A model generated the notes under the pieces. That model was not told where the DNA came from and searched no databases. It was given only the letters and a program-made list of their open reading frames with translations. A stretch of 64,000 nucleotides of DNA from Raffaelea ambrosiae (taxonomy: Eukaryota; Ascomycota; Sordariomycetes; Ophiostomatales; Ophiostomataceae). Shown here in pieces: positions 57,195-64,000 of this stretch. Where the stretch lies: positions 3,723,243 through 3,787,242 of the forward strand of contig PCDI01000003.1 in the NCBI GenBank assembly GCA_002778195.1, written 5' to 3'. How positions within the stretch are numbered: the stretch's first letter is position 1; every line of letters begins with the position of its first letter. The position numbers and the translations under genes were made by a program.

Positions 57195-59372
57195 CTACAT
57201 TAGCAGTATATGTGCCCACCACTCGGTCTCGGTCTTCAAGTACCTTGCCAGGCTTTTCTCTCGCGTAAACATGTGGCCCTCGCCCGGCAGCGCCAACAGC
57301 ATGACAACCCCCCGGCGCCTCTCTATGCTGTCCCGGATCGACTTGCTCTGTTCAATCGGCACGACTGTACCATCTCGCCGTGGATCAGCAGTAGAGGCGC
57401 CGCGATGCGACCCGCATGGAACAGCGGTGACCGCTCCCAGTTGATGCGTTCCCGATCTGCTGCCAGCGTGCACCCACGGCAGACTCCGGGTAGTGGCTTT
57501 CCAGCTTGTGTGTGTCCCTGTTAAGCGCTGCCGTGTCAGCCACGCCGCACAACGAGATTCCCCCCGCAAACAGACCGGGGTACACCATCAGGCTCTGCAG
57601 CACAAGGTACCCGCCTGCGCTGCCACTCTCAATGCCGACCCGGTGGGGGTCGGTATGGTCGCCGTCACCAGTCAGATACCGACCACTCGCCGCCACATCC
57701 TCACAGTCTGATTCTCCCCAGCGAGTCCACAGGCCGTCCCAGTACGCCCGTCCGTGGCCTGTCGAGCCCCCGTAGTTGATAGCAAAGTAGGCAAATCCGC
57801 ACGTGGTCCGGCACTGCGCCGTCATCTTGAGGCCTGGCGTAGAATGGCTCATCGGCCCACCGTGCGGGTTGATGATCAGCGGCGGTCTCTTACCCGCCGG
57901 TGCCGCAAACCTATTGTTGTGCGGCGTCCAAAACCAGCCAAAGACTTCATGGGCCGGCGACGTGGCGGTCGCGGGTGCCGGTACGCAGACCAGGTCAGGT
58001 GTCGAGAGGATCTCAGGCGCGAAGTTTTGGTTCGTCGGCCGGCGAACGAGACTGGCCCTGGCCAAGGAGGTAGAGGGGGAGCCAACTGCATCGAATTCCA
58101 CGGACGTGGTCATGGCACTGTCGAGACCTTGCAAGTCTAGGTCTACCAGATACACCGAACCCGGGACCTTATAGCCGCTTCCAAGAGCAACAAACAACGA
58201 TGCCAACACAGGCGCTAGAGGACCAGACCTCATTGTCCACGAGGCCAATGTCCAGCGGCGCAGCGGTGCCTGTCTAGGTGTTAGCGCACACGAGACCGTT
58301 CTTGCCCTGGTGGGTGTAAATAGCAAACCATTGTGGTGGGCGACAAGGCTTGTGCTGTTAGTAAAAACAGCATAGGCATGTCCCAGAAAGCAGTGAGGAG
58401 AAGAAGTCCGGCCTTACCATCACAGGAGCCAACCAGCATCACCAATCTCGGCGTTCTCGAGATCCTTTAGCACAATGGGGGTCGGCTCAGCCTCACCAGG
58501 CCGGATGCGGAGCAGTTGTCGGAAGTTGGAGCCCGTCTTCTCCATGCTGAAAACCAGGCTGCCGTCGGGCGTCCATCGGTACTCCCCCAAGAATTGCCGG
58601 TTCACACCCGTAACCACGGTTCAGCCGGTCAGCGGTGCTGGGGCTTCGTTGCTGTCGTCTGAGCTCTCAGTCGGGTGCCACACAGTCCAATGGCGAGTGA
58701 CGCCCGTGATTGGCAGATCCGGGTGATCCCACTGGCGCCGCGAGATGTAGAAGCCGTCGTTCGCCTCTGTGTGCAGACTGAAACGTGGATAGGAGTAGAA
58801 GTCGGCCCCCTCGGCGAGTCGGATTACCTCACCGCTGCCCGTATGGATGGCCACAATGTAGTAGCGCACTTCGGCCGGTTAGGGATGCTCGTCGTCCTCC
58901 TGGATAGCCAGCACCCATGGCGTGGCCGGGTGGTCATGGAAACAGCAAAGCACCGGTGCGGTTTGCCCTTGACGACGGTCGTGACGGTGCCGGCGTCGAC
59001 GTCCAGCAAGTTGCACGACCGGTCACGAGCACTGGAAAAGATGATACGCGGGCCCTTTGTTTCGCCGTCATTGTCAGGGCTAGAGAGCACGGCAGTGGAC
59101 GCGCCGCCGTACTCGTAGACACTTGTGCCAGTGCCATAGGCACATGGCGAGGCTCTTCGCCGGGTCTGCCCACTTCCAAGATGGTGCCGGAGCCATCGGG
59201 CTTGGTCCCAATGAAGAATATGCGGCTTTTGGGGGGGTGGGGAGGAGTGTCAGATCTGCTCTGGTTTCCAGCTTCTTCTATTTTTTTCTCATTAAGCCCC
59301 TTTGTGCCCGGCCGCCTCGAGGGAAATGGGACTGTCCCAATATCCGTATGGGGCAATCTTTTGGAGCGTCAT
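57195..59372 (-). pseudogene. S9-family prolyl oligopeptidase / dipeptidyl- or acylaminoacyl-peptidase pseudogene
   Basis: The order of family motifs is preserved on the minus strand but in shifting frames. The start at 59372 reads IAPYGYWDSPIS; then GTKPDGSGTILEVGRPGEEP, VYEYGGAST (other frame), GPRIIFSSARDRSCNLLDVD and RYYIVAIHTGSGEVIRLAEG. Next come GEYRWTPDGSLVFS, GWFWTPHNNR, PPLIINPHGGPMSH, INYGGSTGHGRAYWDGLWTR, the nucleophile region RVGIESGSAGGYLVLQ, and finally VVPIEQSKSIRD with GEGHMF to the stop at 57195. In-frame stops lie at 58879-58881 and 58621-58623, with another near 58278. Frame changes occur near 59135, 58945, 58210, 57450 and 57370. A relic intron with a TACTAAC branch site (58419 to about 58349) remains, so this is DNA-level decay and not a retrocopy. 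The position before Gly-Ser-Ala-Gly is Ser where the family has Gly. The gene cannot make a full enzyme. Confidence 0.88.
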
Positions 59373-59864
59373 TGTCGGCCGCAGTTCAGTTGACAAGCCA
59401 AAAGCAACGTTGACGATGGTGGCTATTTGTCTGATAAATGGGCAATTGTTGTTGACCGCACCAATCAAAATATGGCGTAATGCAGCCTATGCCAGGCACC
59501 TGCCCAATTTGTCGAGACGCAAGGCAGAGGCACGCCATATCAAGAACATCAGTTACTGGTATACTCGAACAAAGTTGAGCCGCATCGACGGCCGCCCTGC
59601 CAGAGCTGTGGCAAAGACAGGCGAGGGAAGGATTTACAACGAGACCATTGTAACAACCTGTTATGGGCTTTCAATTTTGTTCTCAGACATCCTAACTGCA
59701 CCAAATACAAGCTTTTCTCCACTGTTTTCATGGTCAGCTCCCCACCCACATCTCCCCCACACCATATATACACCAACCGCCGTTGACCAGACCCCCTCTT
59801 CTCATATACTGTATGCAACTCCTTTGCGTGCTTACCACGAAGTCGACTCGCCAGTAGTTGCTTA
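59373..59864. other. intergenic region
   Basis: Lies between the S9 pseudogene and the dioxygenase gene, both on the minus strand. No gene, repeat or clear element seen; it should contain the remains of the pseudogene promoter and the 3' flank of the dioxygenase gene. Confidence 0.6.
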
Positions 59865-61490
59865 TTAGTCGGTCGGTGCTTCCTGACTGGCCCCTTCCTT
59901 CTCTTCCAACAGCTGCCTCACCTCGTTCATCTCATGTGTGCGTCTGTCCCTATTCGTCATGGGCGTTGTCGGAGTTGTCGAGGCAGGCGCATACTTGTTT
60001 TCGCGCACCATGGCCATGACTTTACTGAGAAAAACCTGCTCGGAAATGTAGGTGCCCTTAAGGTGGCGCGAGCCCTGAGACGTGTTAAACTGGTTCCGCC
60101 CGTGCAGCGAGCGGCGGTTGTTGAACAGGACACACTGCCCCGGTTTCATCTTGACTTCGTACTGGTTCTCTGGCGACTCAATCATGTCGCTGAAGATTTT
60201 GGCTGCTTTGCGCCATTTAGAGAAATGAGCCGCGACCTTCGAGTGGCCATCGTGCCCAAAATATATAGACGGTGGACGAAATTCATTTTGGAACGGCGGC
60301 GACCAGGCCGTGTTCTCGATGTATTTGCCGTGTCTTGACATCTCAAACACGCGCCGGTTATTGAAGTAGTAGTGTCCTTGGCGCTCATAGTGGTAAGGCA
60401 CGTATTGCCTGGCCAGCACCTCAGCTTCTGCAGGATACTTCAGCACCATCTCCCAAGCGGCCCGGATGCTGTCGCTGAAGAGCGACTCGCCCCCGTCACA
60501 CTCGTTGTGCAGGCAATGTAGAAGCTGGATGTACGGTGGATCATTCATGTACATGAGATCCTGGTGTAAGCAGAGAAACACGTTTGTGTATGCCACGTTC
60601 TCGGCCTGTGGCTTGGAAATAACGTCAAACGTCTCGCCATAGAACGTTGTTTGTACGTGGCCGATCGCGTTGGCCACCTGGAGCACGCCCGTGTCGTCCT
60701 GCGGCACGCCGTCCACGATCAGAAGGCCCCTCTGGTACAAGTCCATCAGGCCGCGCCAGAACTCCTCGTTGCCCGCTACCCAGTCTGCAAATGCAACTGG
60801 ACGCAACTCACGCTCGATGTTGGTCCTATTCCACATCCGCCTCTGCGGCAACGCTGGGGTGAACGGAGCAACCCTGTGAGCGAGACTTTTCAACAAGGAT
60901 TCTGACGTGAACGTTGAGACGTGTGGGGCGCCACTCTCGGTCACCTCGCCAGCCCACACCACGGAAAGAGTCCCATCGTCCGCGACATTGGCCGACTCTA
61001 CGGCCGGCCTGTCAGGTAGGTCGCTGGTCCTGAAGCGCTTCTGTCCAGAGGAGGGCGTGACACAGTGCTCGCAATCGCAGCTGTCCCGGAGCCACAGCCT
61101 TGAAACCGGTATGGGCCTTGTTTCGTTCTCATACCGAAGTATCAGGTTAGAGCTCTTATCTCCTTTGGGAATCTCAACACCGCTGAGATTTCCGACTGTT
61201 TCCAGCTCTTTTCCGCTCATAAACTCTCCGGAGAACGGCATCAGTTTCTTTGGTCGGATCTCGTTGGAGCCGGGCTTGTCACGCTTTGCCGGTTCCACAC
61301 CTCCGCCGGTAGTAATACAGCGAGCCTGGTACGATGCCAGTGTAACACGTAAATATGCGCTTGGCTGGCTAGCAATCCGTGCTGCCACTCCGGCTACCCG
61401 TCTGCCGGTGAAAGAGCCCTTGTGGAGGCTAGAACGGCCTCCACTCCGAAGGAACTGCCCGACAGCGCCGAAACGGCTGGTTGGAGCCAT
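59865..61490 (-). CDS. gamma-butyrobetaine / trimethyllysine dioxygenase family enzyme (Fe(II)/2-oxoglutarate, TauD/TfdA fold)
   Basis: A single exon encodes 541 aa. The first 60 residues are Arg/Ser/Gly-rich with almost no acids (FGAVGQFLRSGGRSSLHKGS), a probable mitochondrial presequence. An N-terminal domain with the zinc-type cluster LWLRDSCDCEHCVTPSSGQK matches the family (usually three Cys and a His). The catalytic double-stranded beta helix has the metal ligands HxD in NVFLCLHQDLMYMNDPPYIQ (about residues 310-312) and the distal His in FNNRRSLHGRNQFN. Neighbouring landmarks are LLHCLHNECDGGESLFSDS and RHLKGTYIS. Known family chemistry is hydroxylation in carnitine synthesis, either of trimethyllysine or of gamma-butyrobetaine; sequence alone does not separate them here. 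The C-terminus is a charged tail. Confidence 0.9.
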   Translation of the reverse strand: MAPTSRFGAVGQFLRSGGRSSLHKGSFTGRRVAGVAARIASQPSAYLRVTLASYQARCITTGGGVEPAKRDKPGSNEIRPKKLMPFSGEFMSGKELETVGNLSGVEIPKGDKSSNLILRYENETRPIPVSRLWLRDSCDCEHCVTPSSGQKRFRTSDLPDRPAVESANVADDGTLSVVWAGEVTESGAPHVSTFTSESLLKSLAHRVAPFTPALPQRRMWNRTNIERELRPVAFADWVAGNEEFWRGLMDLYQRGLLIVDGVPQDDTGVLQVANAIGHVQTTFYGETFDVISKPQAENVAYTNVFLCLHQDLMYMNDPPYIQLLHCLHNECDGGESLFSDSIRAAWEMVLKYPAEAEVLARQYVPYHYERQGHYYFNNRRVFEMSRHGKYIENTAWSPPFQNEFRPPSIYFGHDGHSKVAAHFSKWRKAAKIFSDMIESPENQYEVKMKPGQCVLFNNRRSLHGRNQFNTSQGSRHLKGTYISEQVFLSKVMAMVRENKYAPASTTPTTPMTNRDRRTHEMNEVRQLLEEKEGASQEAPTD

Positions 61491-64000
61491 GGCTTACAGG
61501 GCGGGTGGCGTGCAAGGAGGAGAGAGGGGGGGGGGGGCAAGAGGAGCCACACAGGTGCGCCTGTCCGTATGAGTGACGGTGGCCAAGGGCAATGCTCACT
61601 GCAGTCCGGCCAAAGGTCCGATTGCGACAGGTGTGCTGGCAAATTGCAATCGGTTAAGTAGCAGAGACAGGGTGTTGTATCCGGCGCTAGTGACAGGCAG
61701 CCGTCGACCGCCACGGTTGCTAGCAAGTGATAAGAAGAAAAATTGGCAGTGCGTGAAGATGGTGATAGCAGAAGACGTCTGAGCAGCAATGCAGAAACGT
61801 GGGGATTCGAAAAAATCCAGAGCAACAAGCCGAGCTCCGGAAACAGCTCTTGGCAGCACGAGAATTTTGAGGAGGTTGGGAAAACCGCTTCCGTGCAGAT
61901 GGGCAAGCAAGCAGAGGGGGAATTGCACGGGAGGGACTGCAAAAAACAGCCAGAAGATCGATCTTACGATACTTGCAAATGCTCTAGCAGGCGAGCTGGC
62001 TTGGTGGAACCGAGGTTGTCGTTCGTCAGCTTAGGAGCCCCAGATTTTCTGCTCCTGTCGGGACCTCACGAGTTGGAGAGGACCTGAAAGGGCTTGGCCT
62101 ACAACACGTGACCAGAACACTGGCGTTTGAGAGCCACGTGCATGAGTCGCAACAACGGGACGTTTGGGACTCGCCGCTGGTCCGTGTTCCTGCCGTGTGG
62201 GCTAGGACTGTGCGGAATTGCCTAGATTTCCACTCGGCGGGCTCACTACGAGACCTGCAAACTGCTGCACCGCTATTGCACCTTTTTTAACACAAGACTA
62301 GCACCCGACTGTTGGAAAAAGTTGCTGCTCGGTGCCCACTGCGCCCGCGCCCTTCTTGCCATGCTCTCAACGGCTCTGGGAGGCAAAATCCTCGCCTTGC
62401 CGTTGGGTCAAGGCAGAACAACAGAAATGCGCAAAGAACCCCCCCTTAAAAAACGAAAAGCGAAAAAAAAAAGAGAAACTAGTGTTGTCTGATAACTACA
62501 CCGTAGTTAGCACCCGATCGGGCAGGAGACCGAAATGGCAGGAGATAGACAGATGGCACAGGTCGAGATAGTCGTAGTAAGAGGCCTCTGAGTGTCTTTG
62601 TCCAGTGTGTAGAGAGCGTAAAGTAGGGTGTTGTTTTGCAGCAATGACCGATTGCATCAGCCGAACAGATGCAGAGAGAAAAATCCCGCCAGACGAAGCT
62701 GGTCAGAAACATGCAGTGTCAGCTTGGGAGGCAGCTGAGACGGCCTTTGCATAAGGAAGGACCTCACATGCATGTAGCCGAACGGAACACCAGAGGAGAT
62801 GTGCCACATGCCCTCTGGTTGTGGCTCCTGGTGGCTGTTGTAAGCCACGCAGCACAGAAAAATACTTTGCAGGCTAGTTAGTTGCTAGCTGCATAGGTAT
62901 GAAACTGCAGAGGGAAATAGCGCTAGAGACATGCCGACCACTGCATTAATGAAACCCCATAGTTAGGACACAGATACGTTACCAGAAAAATGAAAAGAAA
63001 ATGGAAAGAAAGGGAAGAAAAAAAAGAAGAAGAAAAAAACGTGGGCCAGCAAACCATGGCTTTCGCCAACAGTGCAGTTCGCACTTGTCATCGCTGAAAA
63101 TACCATATACTCGTAGTTTAATTAGTGCCATCTACCAACAAAAGTGGAAACATGGCAGAGGCCGAAAAGGGTCTTGAGTCTGTTTGGGAACAAAGTCGAG
63201 CCCCATCGAGACTTACTATGGTGGGGTGGCGTAGGCTGCGGATGAAGAACCTGATGCGTCCCTGATGCGTGGAGGAAAGGATCAAGTCAGAGTCAGAGAA
63301 AAGTTGAAAGATGTAAAAAACTAGACAGAACCAGACTAAAAAAGAGACGCAGAAACCCCCCTGGTAAAACTGGTCAGCTCACATGCAGGTTGGATGCCTT
63401 TAGAAGGACGATCTAGGCAACGGTAACATACTATGTACGTGCGGGTGGCTGGTAACCCTCCAGTAGTTGTGTAGATATTTTGTATCTCACATGTATCTTG
63501 ACCGTTTCCACTGGTTGAAAGAAAATGTTTGACATCGACACCGCCGATATGCGGGCAAGTCTCGTCGCTACTAGACTGGCAACACTTGTCCCAGTGACCA
63601 AAGCGGTTTCTTGCTGGCGCACGACACGGTGGCGATCTCCAGCTGACAAGCCGGCGCATGACGACAGCTAGATTCCCAATGGGGCTGACACTGACAGGCA
63701 TGAGAGACATGCAGAACAAAGGAACGAGTGAGACATGTCGTGATGCCCCCCGATGCTTTGATTTGCGGTGTAGAGGCAAGTGGATACAACTACCGACGAA
63801 GGGGCTTCGACATTAAGGAAGTGATCAGCCAGAGGTGCGCTGGCTCTACATACATAGTAGTACAACAACAGTCCAACAGCCCTCGGAAGGAATGCAATAT
63901 GCACATTGCACTCAGCGTAATGCCCGTAGCCAGGTGCCCGAAATATACATAGTAAACACATGGCCCTTAGGATGCCCCCCAAAAAAAAAGGCGGGATAAG
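61491..64000. other. non-coding region to window end
   Basis: Promoter side of the dioxygenase gene, with a G-run at about 61527-61538. No other gene is supported. Purine-rich sections lie at 62430-62480 and 62980-63045. Words of the TACTCGTA/TACATAGTA type occur at 63108-63115, 63428-63436, 63850 and 63947. Confidence 0.55.

Noticed and set aside
57385..58326. Treating the 313-codon minus frame as an intact short hydrolase gene
   Set aside because: It begins out of frame with the family sequence, lacks the N-terminal beta-propeller, and the catalytic Asp/His part continues in other frames, so it is a fragment of the pseudogene.
1..64000. CRISPR array, prophage or bacterial defence system
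   Set aside because: No direct-repeat/spacer structure and all recognisable genes are eukaryotic with spliceosomal introns.

Overview
This window is nuclear DNA from a filamentous ascomycete (Pezizomycotina, most likely Sordariomycetes; I cannot name a genus). The evidence is short GT-AG introns with CTAAC/CTGAC-type branch sites, GC-rich codons, long Ser/Pro/Gln-rich disordered regions, and a eukaryotic housekeeping set with fungal variants (Rsc7, Dpb4, Swa2, PNS1, DUF1996). There is no prokaryotic operon structure, CRISPR array, rRNA or tRNA that I can support.

Layout: (1) 1.2-4.55 kb, minus strand: an Rsc7/Swp82-type chromatin-remodelling subunit in four exons. (2) 4.56-16.83 kb: a 12 kb stretch with no gene I can support, full of microsatellites and a recurring short word TACGAGTA/TACTCGTA. 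(3) 16.8-18.1 kb, minus: DNA polymerase epsilon histone-fold subunit Dpb4. (4) 18.1-24.2 kb: non-coding. (5) 24.2-34.5 kb, minus: an intracellular-looking GH18 glycosidase, a 1326-residue single-pass membrane protein and a secreted DUF1996 protein. (6) 34.5-40.7 kb: non-coding, again rich in TAC...GTA words. (7) 40.7-48.7 kb, compact housekeeping block: Ubc7 E2 (+), auxilin-like Swa2 (-), a mitochondrial Mmc1-like protein (+) and SmD3 (-). (8) 48.7-51.6 kb: degraded coding remnants. (9) 51.6-56.8 kb: PAF-acetylhydrolase-like lipase (+) and PNS1/CTL transporter (+). (10) 57.2-59.4 kb, minus: a clear S9 prolyl-oligopeptidase-family pseudogene with many frame breaks. (11) 59.9-61.5 kb, minus: a gamma-butyrobetaine/trimethyllysine dioxygenase-family enzyme. 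The rest is non-coding.

The genes do not form one pathway. They are scattered housekeeping functions (chromatin, replication, splicing, ERAD ubiquitination, clathrin uncoating, choline/lipid and carnitine metabolism) plus cell-surface and glycan-active proteins. The most unusual non-genic signal is the dyad vocabulary TAC-N2/3-GTA. It recurs tens of times in long intergenic regions, sometimes as perfect hairpins, and I did not see it in the intact coding sequences. Exon joins below were deduced by hand from splice signals, reading phase and expected family sequence; no transcript evidence was available.
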